64,000 nt of DNA from Pseudomonas fluvialis (GCF_014207935.1 NZ_JACHLL010000007.1:1-64000), one strand, 5' to 3'. Positions 1 to 9,540 are shown, counted from the first letter of the stretch. Numbers and translations are program-made. Notes: generated by a model from the letters alone, not told the origin.

Positions 1-42
1 TAGTGTGGGGTCTCCCCATGTGAGAGTAGGTCATCGTCAAGC
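1..42 (+). rRNA. rrf: 5S ribosomal RNA, 3' end (partial)
   Basis: The window opens inside the 3' third of a 5S rRNA gene. The run TAGTGTGGGGTCTCCCCATG is the conserved gamma-proteobacterial 5S helix, and the GTCATCGTCAAGC tail is Pseudomonas-like. The upstream rRNA operon lies outside the window. The exact 3' end is uncertain by a few bases. Confidence 0.9.
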
Positions 43-51
43 TCCTATCCC

Positions 52-84
52 AAACCCCTGAGCCTCGCAAGAGACTCGGGGGTT
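52..84 (+). terminator. rRNA operon terminator
   Basis: Inverted repeat AAACCCCTGAG / CTCGGGGGTTT followed by a T-rich stretch, placed just after the 5S rRNA end. It has the form of an intrinsic terminator closing the rRNA operon. Confidence 0.8.
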
Positions 85-182
85 TGTCTTTGCGCGTTAT
101 TAAGTTGGTTTACCGAGCTCCCACCTGACTGGCTGAGCCTGGACTGTTGTGGTTAGATGCAGCGCCGGTGAGGGATAGCCTG

Positions 183-830
183 ATGAATGCAGCGCCTGAC
201 TTGAAAAATGTTGAACTCGACCAGTTGATCGCCTGTCATGAGTGCGATCTGCTCATGCTCAAGCCGCATGTGGGGCATGGGCAGAAAGCTTCTTGTCCAC
301 GTTGTGGCTTTTCTCTGATCGTTCATCGTGTCGCGATGGAGCGTCGCAGCCTTGCTCTGGTTGTGACGGCACTTTTGCTATTCATACCGGCCAATTTTCT
401 GCCGATCATGCACTTGACCCTCTTGGGGCAAACTAGCCAGGACACGGTTTGGACAGGAGTTCATGCGCTATATGCAACAGGAATGTGGCACGTCGCGCTG
501 GTGGTTCTGCTGTCCAGTATGGTGATTCCTCTGTGCAAGTTGCTCTGTCAGTTATTTGTGCTGATCAGCATCCGCACAAGGCAGGGGTTGTCCCAAGCTC
601 GCGCGCTCTACCGAACCTATCAACACCTGCGTGAATGGGGGATGTTGGAGGTTTACCTGATGGGCATTCTGGTTTCGATTGTGAAGCTGGTCAGTCTGGC
701 TGAGTTGCATATCGGCATTGGTCTGGCCTGTTTTGTTGGTTTGCTGCTGGCTCAGGTTTGGCTGGAGGCTACTATGTCGCCACATCAGGTATGGGATGCA
801 CTGGATGGGGATGTCGATGCGCGCGATTGA
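183..830 (+). CDS. pqiA: PqiA-type inner-membrane protein, first half
   Basis: About 215 residues. The N-terminus carries two CxxC pairs (CHEC and CPRC), which fit the zinc-ribbon segment of PqiA, followed by about four hydrophobic membrane segments including LLLFIPANFLPIM, a recognisable PqiA-domain signature. E. coli PqiA joins two such domains in one protein of roughly 400 residues. Here the second domain is a separate overlapping gene at 817. The family works with MCE proteins in moving lipid between inner and outer membranes. I chose ATG at 183 because it has a GAGGGA-like ribosome site; the frame is open from a TTG at 147. The gene is the first of a three-gene operon with pqiB. Confidence 0.85.
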   Translation: MNAAPDLKNVELDQLIACHECDLLMLKPHVGHGQKASCPRCGFSLIVHRVAMERRSLALVVTALLLFIPANFLPIMHLTLLGQTSQDTVWTGVHALYATGMWHVALVVLLSSMVIPLCKLLCQLFVLISIRTRQGLSQARALYRTYQHLREWGMLEVYLMGILVSIVKLVSLAELHIGIGLACFVGLLLAQVWLEATMSPHQVWDALDGDVDARD

Positions 831-1440
831 TGCCGGCATTCTGGTGTGTGGTGATTGCCACCAGCTCAATCGACAGGGCTTAACCGCAGAAGAGCAGCAT
901 TGCCGCCGCTGCGGTGCCGTGCTGCATGCGCGTCAGCCTGATAGCCTGAGACGCACCTGGGCGTTGTTGCTGACGGCAACCATTCTCTACATCCCCGCCA
1001 ACGTGCTGGATATCATGACGATCAACCTGTTTGGCAATCCTGCGCCGTCGACCATTATGGGTGGGGTGATCGAGTTGATTCATGCCGATATGCTGCCGAT
1101 CGCTTTCGTGGTGTTTTTCGCCAGTATCGTGGTGCCAACATTCAAGTTGATCGGTATTGGCATGCTCCTGTATTCGGTGCAAAGCCATCAGCCGTTGTCG
1201 GCTAAACAGCGCATCCTGATGTATCGATTTATCGAGTGGATTGGCCGCTGGTCAATGCTGGATATCTTTGTCATTGCCATCCTGGTGGCACTGGTCAGCT
1301 TTGGTAACCTCACCACGATTGAGGCGGGACCTGCCGCCGCCGCATTCTGCAGTGTGGTGGTACTGACCATGCTGGCCGCCCATACCTTTGATCCCCGGCT
1401 GATTTGGGACAACGCGAAAACGGAAGATGAAAATGGCTGA
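817..1440 (+). CDS. PqiA-type inner-membrane protein, second half
   Basis: About 207 residues and a paralogue of the preceding gene. It has two CxxC pairs near the start (CGDC, CRRC), then ILYIPANVLDIM and three more hydrophobic segments. Its start overlaps the end of the previous gene. ATG codons lie in frame at 796, 805, 811 and 817; 817 is preferred because GGGG at 807-810 is well spaced. Its end overlaps pqiB, so translation of the three genes is probably coupled. The two half-size proteins together correspond to one two-domain PqiA and likely form a heteromeric partner for the MCE protein. The split looks natural rather than a frameshift, since each half has its own start and zinc-ribbon segment. 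Confidence 0.82.
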   Translation: MRAIDAGILVCGDCHQLNRQGLTAEEQHCRRCGAVLHARQPDSLRRTWALLLTATILYIPANVLDIMTINLFGNPAPSTIMGGVIELIHADMLPIAFVVFFASIVVPTFKLIGIGMLLYSVQSHQPLSAKQRILMYRFIEWIGRWSMLDIFVIAILVALVSFGNLTTIEAGPAAAAFCSVVVLTMLAAHTFDPRLIWDNAKTEDENG

Positions 1441-3721
1441 CCTGCCTGTGCCTGATGTTAAGAAGACCAGCAGTTGGTCTGCCATTTGGATACTGCCCAT
1501 TATCGCTTTGATGATCGGTGTATGGCTGGGGTGGCGTGCCTATGATTCGGCTGGCGTCGTTATCAAGGTGCGCTTCGACAGCGGCGAGGGTATCCAGGTC
1601 AACAAGACCGAGTTGATCTACAAGGGCATCTCGGTAGGTAAGGTAGTCGACCTGCATGTGACGCCGGATGTCTCCGCCGTCGATGCCAGCATCGAGGTTC
1701 GTAAGGAGGCGGCCCCCTACCTGAGCAAGAACAGCCGTTTCTGGCTGGTCAAGCCGCGCGTCAGCATGGCGGGGGTAACCGGTCTTGAAACTCTGATGTC
1801 GGGCAATTACATCGCCATTGATCCTGCCCTGGGTGAGCCTGAGAGAAATTTTGTCGCATTGAAGGAACCGCCGGCCATCTCTGATGCCATTGCCGGTTTG
1901 CACCTGACCCTGAAGGCCGATCGACTGGGGTCGCTGGAGGCGGGCTCTCCAATCTATTACCAGCAGATCCAGGTTGGCCAGATCAAAAGCTACCAACTGG
2001 CGGAGGACCAGCGCGGTGTTGATATCAAGGTCTTCATCGAGCCTGAATATGCCCATCTGGTGCGCAAGCATACGCGCTTCTGGAATGCCAGCGGGGTAAC
2101 CATCAGTGGCGGCCTGTCGGGTTTCAAGGTGCGTACCGAGTCACTGGTCAGCATCGCGGCTGGCGGTATTGCCTTTGCTACGCCTGAGCACCGTCGCGAC
2201 AGTCCTCCCACTGATGCCAGTATCCCGTTCCGCCTGTACGAGGACTTCGATGCGGCGCAATCCGGGTTGAAGGTGCTGCTGCGCCTGAAGAGTGTGGACG
2301 CTCTGGAGCCGGGCAAGACTCCGGTGATCTACAACGGCGTGCAGGTCGGTACTTTGAAGTCCATGGATATGGGCAAGGACTTCAGTCAGGCCACGGCCGA
2401 GCTGACCATGGATCCCCGCACTGAAGAGCTGCTGGTCGAGGGGACCGAGTTCTGGACGGTCAAGCCCAGTATCTCGCTGGCCGGTATCACCGGACTGGAG
2501 GCGCTGGTCAAGGGTAACTACATTGAGGTGCGTTTTTCCAAGGAAGGGGCGCCGACGCGTGAGTTCGTGGTGCGTGAGAAAGCCCCGCCGCTCAAGGAAA
2601 ACGCTCCGGGTCTGCACTTGAGTCTGACCAGTGAGCGTGTTGGCTCCCTGCAGGCCGGTAGCCCGGTGCTGTACCGGCAGATGCGGGTCGGTACCGTACA
2701 GAACACGCAACTGAGCAGTGACAAGCGCAGCGTCACCTTTACCGTGCATATCCCGCCGGAGTTCAGCAACCTGATCAATGATTCGACGCGCTTCTGGAAT
2801 GCCAGCGGCGTAACCCTGAAGGGCGGGCTAAGTGGTGTCGAGGTCAAGAGCGAGTCACTGGAGAGCCTGATCATGGGCGGTATCTCGTTCGATACGCCGG
2901 ACCTGAACAAGTCGCGCCGCAAGACAGCGTTTGTGCTGTATGACAGCGAGGACAAGGCTTCGGCCCGGGGCGTCATGCTGGATATCCGGGTGCCGTCTGC
3001 CGATGGCCTCAACGTCGGTACGCCGGTGCGTTTCAAAGGACTGGAAGTGGGTGAGATCGAGGCCATCGAGTTGCTGCCCGATCTGTCGGGTGTCGTCCTC
3101 AAGGCCCGTGTTGTGCAGGCTGAACAGCGCATCGCCGTGGCTGGTACGGAGTTCTGGGTGGTCAAACCTGAACTGGGCCTGGTTCGTACCGCCAACCTGG
3201 ATACGCTGGTGAGTGGCAAGTACTTGGAGGTTGCCCCGGCAGCGCGCCCCGGTGCGGTGAAGACCAGCTTTATCGCGCGTGAGTCGGCCCCGCTGAATAC
3301 GGCCAACGGCGAGAAGGGTTTGCGCGTGGTGCTCAGTGCCCCGCAGCGGGGTTCACTCAAGCCGGGTGTCGAGGTCAGTTATCGCGAGATCCCTGTAGGC
3401 AAGGTCACCAGCTTCAAGTTGGGCCCTAACTCAGATCGCGTGCTGATCGAGCTGTTGATCGAGTCGCGCTATGCACCGCTGGTGCGGAGTGGCACGCGCT
3501 TCTGGAATACCAGTGGCATTGGTGTGGACGCCGGGCTGTTCAAAGGGGTCAAGGTGCGCACTGAATCGCTCGAGTCGATGCTGGAGGGAGGCATAGCCTT
3601 TGCCACGCCAGACAATCCGCAGATGGGCGGGCCGGCTTATGCAGGGCAGACCTTCGTACTGTTTGACGACCCACAGGATGACTGGCTCAAGTGGGCGCCG
3701 AAGATCAACCTCGGCAAGTAA
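1427..3721 (+). CDS. pqiB: PqiB/LetB-type MCE protein with six MCE domains
   Basis: 764 residues with one N-terminal membrane anchor (about 17-37), then six tandem MCE domains beginning near residues 43, 156, 280, 394, 514 and 630. Each has the pattern hydrophobic strand, xxLxxGxPVxYxxxxVGxV, and a later RFWNxSG or FWxVKP strand. MCE proteins form stacked hexameric rings with a central channel that carries lipids across the periplasm. E. coli PqiB has three MCE domains and LetB seven, so six is intermediate; the operon with pqiA-type genes supports the PqiB name. No PqiC-like lipoprotein gene follows: the next gene is convergent. A second in-frame ATG at 1433 is possible. Confidence 0.88.
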   Translation: MKMADLPVPDVKKTSSWSAIWILPIIALMIGVWLGWRAYDSAGVVIKVRFDSGEGIQVNKTELIYKGISVGKVVDLHVTPDVSAVDASIEVRKEAAPYLSKNSRFWLVKPRVSMAGVTGLETLMSGNYIAIDPALGEPERNFVALKEPPAISDAIAGLHLTLKADRLGSLEAGSPIYYQQIQVGQIKSYQLAEDQRGVDIKVFIEPEYAHLVRKHTRFWNASGVTISGGLSGFKVRTESLVSIAAGGIAFATPEHRRDSPPTDASIPFRLYEDFDAAQSGLKVLLRLKSVDALEPGKTPVIYNGVQVGTLKSMDMGKDFSQATAELTMDPRTEELLVEGTEFWTVKPSISLAGITGLEALVKGNYIEVRFSKEGAPTREFVVREKAPPLKENAPGLHLSLTSERVGSLQAGSPVLYRQMRVGTVQNTQLSSDKRSVTFTVHIPPEFSNLINDSTRFWNASGVTLKGGLSGVEVKSESLESLIMGGISFDTPDLNKSRRKTAFVLYDSEDKASARGVMLDIRVPSADGLNVGTPVRFKGLEVGEIEAIELLPDLSGVVLKARVVQAEQRIAVAGTEFWVVKPELGLVRTANLDTLVSGKYLEVAPAARPGAVKTSFIARESAPLNTANGEKGLRVVLSAPQRGSLKPGVEVSYREIPVGKVTSFKLGPNSDRVLIELLIESRYAPLVRSGTRFWNTSGIGVDAGLFKGVKVRTESLESMLEGGIAFATPDNPQMGGPAYAGQTFVLFDDPQDDWLKWAPKINLGK

Positions 3722-3738
3722 GCGTAGTGCGTAATGGA

Positions 3739-3762
3739 CAAGGGCCGCAGATGCGGCCCTTG
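3739..3762. terminator. Bidirectional terminator between pqiB and mksB
   Basis: Perfect 10-bp stem CAAGGGCCGC / GCGGCCCTTG with a 4-nt loop between the convergent stops of pqiB and mksB, followed by a T-rich stretch on the plus strand. Confidence 0.85.
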
Positions 3763-3775
3763 TTGTTTCTGCCGG

Positions 3776-6589
3776 TCAGGCAGGCTCGACAGCATTGCTG
3801 GTTAGGCTTTCCCTGCGTTTGATGAACTTCCAGTCGGCTTCGTCGATGTAGATGCCATTCGGGCCGCTTCCACCCTCCAGGTCGATGGCGACATGAGCAG
3901 AGACCTGCGGTTTGACCGAGGCGAGGATGGGCACAAAGCCCAGCTGCAAGCTGGTTTCGATCAGCGCCTGCTGATTGCGCTCGTCGATGTCCGCCGCCTC
4001 ATCCAGGTAGTACGGCAGGCGAACCTTGCCGGCCTGCTCACGATCCATCAGGTGCAGCAACAGGTACATGTTGGTCAGCGCCTTGATGGTCATGGTTGTG
4101 CCGTTACTGGCCGCACCATCGATGTCGGTGTGGATGATCGGTTGCCCGCCCACCTTGGTGATTTCGAAGGCCAGCTCGAACAGGTCCTTGAGGCCAAGCT
4201 GGTTGCCATTGGCGGCAACCAGACGAGCCAGATACTCCTTGGCTTCCTCATTGCGCGCATCCTGGTCGCTGGACTGGGTCAGGTCGAACACCGAGAGGGT
4301 TTCGCCTTCTTCATACTGCCCGGCGCTGTGGATGATCTGGTCGATATGGCGCAGGGCGTCCTTGTTCGGTGCCAGCACGATACGGAAGCTCTCCAGGTTG
4401 GAGACCTGGCGCCGGTTTATCTCGCGGTTGAACAGCGCAAGCTGATGTTCGAGGTTGTCGTAGTCACTGCGGATATTGCGCAGCGTGCGGGCGATGTCGG
4501 TCACCGCCGCACGGCGTGCCTTGGCCAGGGTCAGGGCTTCATCCTGGCGATGGGCGTAGGCGTTGATCAGCAGGTGCAGGCGACGCTCGGGATCTTCTTC
4601 GCTGTCGAACTTGGCCACGCCCTTGAGGCGGACCTGGGCATAGAGTGCGTCGATCTGCCCATCGATACGCTGCAAAGCCTGCCAGCTGTCCTGGTAGTCG
4701 TTGAGCAGCGGCAGCAGGTTGTCCAGGCTGTCGTCCACGGGCTCCATGAATGGCGTGCCGAAGGGCAGATTGGTCGGCAGCAGCTGGCGACGGCGCAGGG
4801 CGTCCTCCAGCGTGCGCTCTTTGGCTTCCAGATCGGCCAGTTGGCGGCCGACCAACTGCAGCTTGGCGGAGAGCTGCTGCACGCGCTCGGCGAAGGCATC
4901 GCTGGCGCGCTTGAGCTCATCCTGTGCGGCTTCCAGTCGCGCGAGCTGTTCGAGTTTCTCGGGCTCTTCGGCGCTCAGGGTCTGGCTGCGGCGGAAATCT
5001 TCCAGGGCTTTCTGGGCGTCCAGCACCGCCTGGTAGAGCTGCTCGGCCTGGGCCTTGCTCGCGGCGCGGTCAGCGGCGACCGCCTGTTGGGTCTTGAGCT
5101 GCTTGAGTTCGCGCTCCAGGCGGTCTTTCTGGTCGCGCAGGGCGGCGCGGTCGGCCAGCGCCTGCAGGGCTGGTGGCTCGATGTGCGAAAGGTCGATGGA
5201 CAGGCCCGGTACGGCGAAGGTATCGCCCTTGAAACGGTCCAGCACGGCCTCGACGGCCTTGACCCAGTCGTCGCCCTCGGCCTGGATGCCTTTCTCGCCC
5301 AGCGGCAGGCTAAACAGCTGACCGTTGAACAGGCGCATCAGACGGTCGACGTCGGCCTGGCTGAACTCCTCGCGCAGGCGCGAGTAGCTGTTGTTGTCGG
5401 CATGATCGAGCTGCTGCTTGACCGATTTCAGGCGCTTCTCCAGATCGCGCAGGCGCTCGTCGAGGTCTTCGGCAGAGAACTGGCGCGATTGCGCCAGGGC
5501 GCCGGCCAGTTCGTCGTGGGCGTCCTTGGCCGCCAGCAGTTGCTCCTCCAGTACTTTGGCGTCTGTGACCAGGGCAAAGCGATTCTTCAGCACGGAAAGT
5601 TCGCCGAGCCAGCGCTGCAGCTCGCTGATCTCGCGCTCCAGGCGCATCAGTTCCTGAGTGCCGCCCCGCTGCTCGTGCTGCAGGCCGTCCTGCTCAGCGC
5701 GGTAGTGCTCATGCTGCTCCAGTAGCTCGCCTTTGCGGGCATCGGCGTAGTCGTGCCAGGCACCGAGCAGGTTGTCCAGCAGCGGTGACAGTCGATGCAG
5801 CTTGCCGCGCAGCAGTTCGCGCTGGTTGACGCCACTGGCCAGGGCCTCGACCAACGGGCCGGCGGTGACCAGCGCCTGGTAGTCCTGCTCCATGCGGCGC
5901 ACATCGCGGAAGGCTTCTTCGGTGGCGGCGATATAGTCGACGCTGCCCGAGCGCAGGCTGTGCTCGAAGGCATCGAGGAACAGCTGCTTCAACTTCGCTG
6001 CCGTAATTTCGCGCATATGCAGCAGGTTGATAAACAGGGCACGGAAGGTCTTCAGGCTCTGCTCGCTGGTCGAACGCAGCGGGATCAGGGTCAGGTCCAG
6101 CGGGATGGAGGTATAGCCACCAACCAGCAGGCGCCGGAGCTCCTCGGGTTTGGCCTCGTAGGCCTTGATGCCCTCTCGCTCCAGGTTGGCGAACAGCTCG
6201 CGTTGACGCAGACAGGTGCCGTTCTTCTGGTAGTGGGCCAGATCCAGTTCACCCTGATACACGAAGAACTGGTGGCCAAAGCCGCCGCCCGGTCCACGAC
6301 CGGCCACGCCGATCACATGGCTACCGTGGGGCAGGTTGACCTCGACCAGGATGTAGCTGGTGTCACTGGCGAAGTAGAACTTGCGTGACTGCTCCAGGCT
6401 GTACTTGCCGAAGCTCATGTCCGACATGCGGGCGAGGATCGGGAACTGCAGCGCGTTGATCGAGGCCGACTTGCCGAGGTTGTTGGCGCCATACACCGAC
6501 AGCGGGTTTTCCAGCGGGAAGATGCCCAGGCTGTAGCCAGCGGTGTTGAGCAGGGCAAAGCGGCGGATGCCATAACGGTTATCGCTCAT
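3776..6589 (-). CDS. mksB: MksB, SMC-like ATPase of the MksBEF condensin
   Basis: 937 residues. An N-terminal Walker A-like GANNLGKS lies at about residues 34-41. A long charged, coiled-coil-rich middle follows (about 230-700), interrupted by a hinge-like segment. The C-terminal signature GTTMTIKALTNMYLLL starts near 830 and the Walker B YYLDEAADID near 861-868. This is the head / coiled coil / head layout of a MukB-like SMC protein and the short length typical of MksB. In Pseudomonas, MksBEF is an alternative condensin that acts beside SMC-ScpAB in chromosome organisation. The gene is last in a leftward mksF-mksE-mksB operon and its start overlaps the mksE stop by 4 nt. No MksG/JetD nuclease gene accompanies it here. 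Confidence 0.9.
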   Translation of the reverse strand: MSDNRYGIRRFALLNTAGYSLGIFPLENPLSVYGANNLGKSASINALQFPILARMSDMSFGKYSLEQSRKFYFASDTSYILVEVNLPHGSHVIGVAGRGPGGGFGHQFFVYQGELDLAHYQKNGTCLRQRELFANLEREGIKAYEAKPEELRRLLVGGYTSIPLDLTLIPLRSTSEQSLKTFRALFINLLHMREITAAKLKQLFLDAFEHSLRSGSVDYIAATEEAFRDVRRMEQDYQALVTAGPLVEALASGVNQRELLRGKLHRLSPLLDNLLGAWHDYADARKGELLEQHEHYRAEQDGLQHEQRGGTQELMRLEREISELQRWLGELSVLKNRFALVTDAKVLEEQLLAAKDAHDELAGALAQSRQFSAEDLDERLRDLEKRLKSVKQQLDHADNNSYSRLREEFSQADVDRLMRLFNGQLFSLPLGEKGIQAEGDDWVKAVEAVLDRFKGDTFAVPGLSIDLSHIEPPALQALADRAALRDQKDRLERELKQLKTQQAVAADRAASKAQAEQLYQAVLDAQKALEDFRRSQTLSAEEPEKLEQLARLEAAQDELKRASDAFAERVQQLSAKLQLVGRQLADLEAKERTLEDALRRRQLLPTNLPFGTPFMEPVDDSLDNLLPLLNDYQDSWQALQRIDGQIDALYAQVRLKGVAKFDSEEDPERRLHLLINAYAHRQDEALTLAKARRAAVTDIARTLRNIRSDYDNLEHQLALFNREINRRQVSNLESFRIVLAPNKDALRHIDQIIHSAGQYEEGETLSVFDLTQSSDQDARNEEAKEYLARLVAANGNQLGLKDLFELAFEITKVGGQPIIHTDIDGAASNGTTMTIKALTNMYLLLHLMDREQAGKVRLPYYLDEAADIDERNQQALIETSLQLGFVPILASVKPQVSAHVAIDLEGGSGPNGIYIDEADWKFIKRRESLTSNAVEPA

Positions 6590-7284
6590 GCTTGCGCCTC
6601 CTGTTCTTCGGCAATTCGTTCTTCGGCAATGGCGCGGGCCAGAGCCGCTTCTTCGTTATCGGCGCTGTCATCGGTGAGGCTGATGATGGGCTCTTCTTCA
6701 GGCTCTTCGCTCAGCGTGGGCGCCGGGAGCGGCAGGTCGCTGTGCAGGACAGCAGCCAGGTCGCGGTCCTGCTGTACGGCCAGGCAGACATCGAGGAAAC
6801 GGTGCATCGGCGGCAGGAAGCGGTAGATACCGTTGTCTTCCTGGGCAAAACCGAGCTGGGTCAGACGGCGCATAACCTTTTCTTCCAAGTCCTCCTGGGT
6901 TTGTACCTCGGCCTGCACGAACAGGTCGCGGTACTTGTCCAGCAGGGCCGGCAGCTCATCACGACCGAGGGTGCCGCCATCCAGCACGGCCAGCGGGTCG
7001 CGCCCCTGATCGGCAAGGTGCTCGACGAGAATGAAGGTGAACAGCGCCAGACGCTGGGCGGTCTTGTTGACCTGAGCGCCCATCTGTTCGGGGACGAAGT
7101 AGTAGAAACCGCGGCTGTCGCACACCAGCTCGAAGCCCATTGCGCGGAACAGGGCACGGTAGGCGTCCTGCAGGTTGGACAGCTGGCTGTACAGCTCGGC
7201 ATCGCGCTGGCTGATGTGATAGCCCTTGAACAGCTCGCGGAAGATCGGCGTCAGCTGGGTCAGTTGGGAGAGGTCAAGATGCAT
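6586..7284 (-). CDS. mksE: MksE, condensin accessory subunit
   Basis: About 232 residues, with winged-helix-like content and an acidic, Glu-rich C-terminal tail (EEPEEEP and EERIAEEQEAQA). The assignment rests on position between the kleisin and SMC genes and on the fit to MksE size. The annotated frame is open further upstream, but I prefer ATG at 7284 (MHLDLSQL...), which overlaps the end of mksF by 11 nt. MksE binds the kleisin MksF and bridges to MksB in the MukBEF-like complex. Overlaps at both ends indicate one tightly coupled transcript. Confidence 0.85.
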   Translation of the reverse strand: MHLDLSQLTQLTPIFRELFKGYHISQRDAELYSQLSNLQDAYRALFRAMGFELVCDSRGFYYFVPEQMGAQVNKTAQRLALFTFILVEHLADQGRDPLAVLDGGTLGRDELPALLDKYRDLFVQAEVQTQEDLEEKVMRRLTQLGFAQEDNGIYRFLPPMHRFLDVCLAVQQDRDLAAVLHSDLPLPAPTLSEEPEEEPIISLTDDSADNEEAALARAIAEERIAEEQEAQA

Positions 7285-8563
7285 GGCTGGCGCTCGTGCT
7301 GTCGGCCTGCTGTGCCTTGCTCGATAGCAGGGCATAGGAACACAGGCTCAATTCATGTTCGGCGGTCTGGTAGTCGCGGCGCTCAAGGCGATCGCGCTGG
7401 AAGCGGTTGTCCCGCGACAGGCGGGAGAACCAGTAGAGCAATTCGTCGGTCGCGCCTCTGGGCTCCTGCTCCAGCAGCCAGAGCATCAGGTCCGGCAGCG
7501 GCAGGGCCTGCTCGCAGCGCTCGATCATTTCTCGGGCGGTGCGTGGCGGGCGAGGTGCCTCCCCGGAGCGAGCCTTGCTGGCGCGGGGGAACTGAGCCGG
7601 CTTGGGCTCGAAGCGGGCCAGGGCATAGACGTAGCTTTCCACCTGGCTGGCCGTGCCGAGGAAGTTGCTTTGCGGCCGGGTGAACAGTGGCAGCGCCGCC
7701 TGTGGCACGGCATCCAGTCCCTTCTTGCGGATTGCTGCCAGAGCCAGCGCGGCACCACGGGTGACCGCATTGTGTCGACGTGCTTCCTCGCGCAGCGGCA
7801 GCAGCAGTTCGCGGGCGCGGCGCAGGGTCAGCTGGGCGGTGGTCTGCATCTCCAGAATCCGCGCGTGGGTGCGCAGGAGCAGGTCGTCATCGACCAGTTG
7901 GCCGAGGCGCTGCTGCTCGCCGAGCAGGCGCAGCAGCACCTGTTCGACCCGGTACACGCCTTGCTCGAAGGCGCCGTCGGCGGCAACCAGCTGGATCATC
8001 GGCTCGACGTACTCGTCCCAGGTCGCCAGTACCTCGGCATAGCGCTGGCGCAGGGGGATCTGCCGGTCGCTGGTCTTGGCCCGCTCGGCCACGCCGATCA
8101 GTGCCTGCTCGTCGTTGGCCAGCTTCTTGAGCACGTCGCGAACGCGCATGTCGAGCAGGCGCAGTTGGCGCGCCAGATCGTGGCCGTCACGGGCGTCGAA
8201 GGCCTCGCGAATATAGCCGGCCAGGCGCTCCAGATGACGCAGGTAAGCCTCGATTTCCAGGCACAGGCCCAGGCGGTGCTCGCGGCGCAGGTAGGCGAGG
8301 AAGTCGTGAATCTGAGCGTTGAGCTCGAAGCGGTTCGGACTCTTGGCCACGGGCACCAGAATGTCCAGGCGTATCCACTGGTCGAGCAGCGCCGTGATAT
8401 CGGTTGGGGTGCCATCGGGTAACTGGCTGGCTAACTGGCCGCGCAACTCGGCCAGACCCAGGGTGCCGGCATCGAAGCGCTCGCAGAGCGGCTCGAGCAA
8501 CGTCCAGTGTTCGGCAAGGGCGCGCAGGACGCGCTTGGGGTCGATCATGGGCGGGCGATCCAT
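7274..8563 (-). CDS. mksF: MksF, kleisin subunit of the MksBEF condensin
   Basis: About 429 residues and mostly helical, with a winged-helix-like N-terminus and a C-terminal segment that would contact MksB heads. It is the first gene of the leftward operon, which is the usual place for the kleisin in this system. ATG at 8563 is chosen; an upstream in-frame GTG (8566) and a downstream ATG (8548) are alternatives. Length and gene order (F-E-B) match the Pseudomonas MksBEF system. Older annotations often call this a conserved hypothetical gene. Confidence 0.85.
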   Translation of the reverse strand: MDRPPMIDPKRVLRALAEHWTLLEPLCERFDAGTLGLAELRGQLASQLPDGTPTDITALLDQWIRLDILVPVAKSPNRFELNAQIHDFLAYLRREHRLGLCLEIEAYLRHLERLAGYIREAFDARDGHDLARQLRLLDMRVRDVLKKLANDEQALIGVAERAKTSDRQIPLRQRYAEVLATWDEYVEPMIQLVAADGAFEQGVYRVEQVLLRLLGEQQRLGQLVDDDLLLRTHARILEMQTTAQLTLRRARELLLPLREEARRHNAVTRGAALALAAIRKKGLDAVPQAALPLFTRPQSNFLGTASQVESYVYALARFEPKPAQFPRASKARSGEAPRPPRTAREMIERCEQALPLPDLMLWLLEQEPRGATDELLYWFSRLSRDNRFQRDRLERRDYQTAEHELSLCSYALLSSKAQQADSTSASHAS

Positions 8564-8755
8564 CACAAAAGGGCCGATTGTACTGCAGGAAAAGCCTGGC
8601 GCGGCATTGCTCTCGGACTGCTGGCGTTGCTGACAAAAAACGGCAGTTTAGGTCGGGGTTCGCGGCTTGAGTCTCAAGTTGTGCACTGAAATCCATGGCT
8701 TCGAGGCTGGCCCGGAATCTGCTAATCCATCTTTAACATACGGATGAGACGAGCC

Positions 8756-9361
8756 ATGAGCGCGGAAGCACGCCAACTCGACAGTTGCTGGCAAGACCTG
8801 CAGGGTCGTCGTGATCTCGACTGGGATCTGGATGCGATCACTGACCGCAGCGAGGCGATTGCCTTCTTGCGGCGCTTCGAGAATCGCCTGTGCATCTATT
8901 CCGGCTTTGTCGAGAAGCTCTACAGCAACTACAGCTTCGTCGTGCCGGAAGAGTCTCAGGGCAGCATCACCATTCTGCCCAATGAGCAGGCCTGGCATGA
9001 CACCTTTCATGACATTCCTCCGCAGGCCGTTGAGCCGACAGGCATCCATATCATGCCCGGTGAGGCGGTTGGTCATGCCGGGCTGATCCTCAAGGTGCCT
9101 GGGGTCCACCGTCTGTCGCCGTCGCGGGAGCTGCCATTCCATCAAGGGTTGCGCCTGCTGGTGCAGCGTTACCAGAAGCAGGGAGACTGTTTCCTGCCTG
9201 TGCTGATCAAGGGCGATCTTCGCGAGTACGAGTCGCGCATGCCGTCGCTGCACCTGCACCGGATCAATCCGGCCAGGTTGGGCCATCTCTCGGCGCTGAA
9301 TATCGAGTCGATCAAAGGCGCCATTGCCGAGCATCTGATCGGGCTATTTCGAACGATCTGA
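8756..9361 (+). CDS. Conserved hypothetical protein
   Basis: About 201 residues, soluble, with no signal peptide or membrane segment. I do not recognise a family. It contains aromatic and charged stretches (ENRLCIYSGFVEKLYSNYSFVVPEE) and ends in GLFRTI. It stands alone between the divergent mks operon and the secreted-protein operon. In-frame ATG codons at 8744 and 8756 are both possible starts and neither has a strong ribosome site. GC and codon use match the backbone, so it is probably a core Pseudomonas gene. Confidence 0.65.
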   Translation: MSAEARQLDSCWQDLQGRRDLDWDLDAITDRSEAIAFLRRFENRLCIYSGFVEKLYSNYSFVVPEESQGSITILPNEQAWHDTFHDIPPQAVEPTGIHIMPGEAVGHAGLILKVPGVHRLSPSRELPFHQGLRLLVQRYQKQGDCFLPVLIKGDLREYESRMPSLHLHRINPARLGHLSALNIESIKGAIAEHLIGLFRTI

Positions 9362-9540
9362 TGTGGGGCGTTACTCGGGCTGTGCACTTGGGTAACAGTG
9401 CGGTAGTGGCGATATTCTGGCGGTGGCGGATTGGCGTGATCGACTCGACTATGGGTCGGTCACTTGCCCGGGCTTGATCCCTATAGTTTGAATCAGGAGC
9501 GAGTTTGTCCGACTCGACCGTACGCTATAGGAAAAATGTC

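Noticed and set aside
3893..5725. 610-codon plus-strand frame opposite mksB
   Set aside because: Antisense shadow of the real mksB frame; composition is Leu/Gln/Val-rich with no domain and arises from GC-rich third-position bias.
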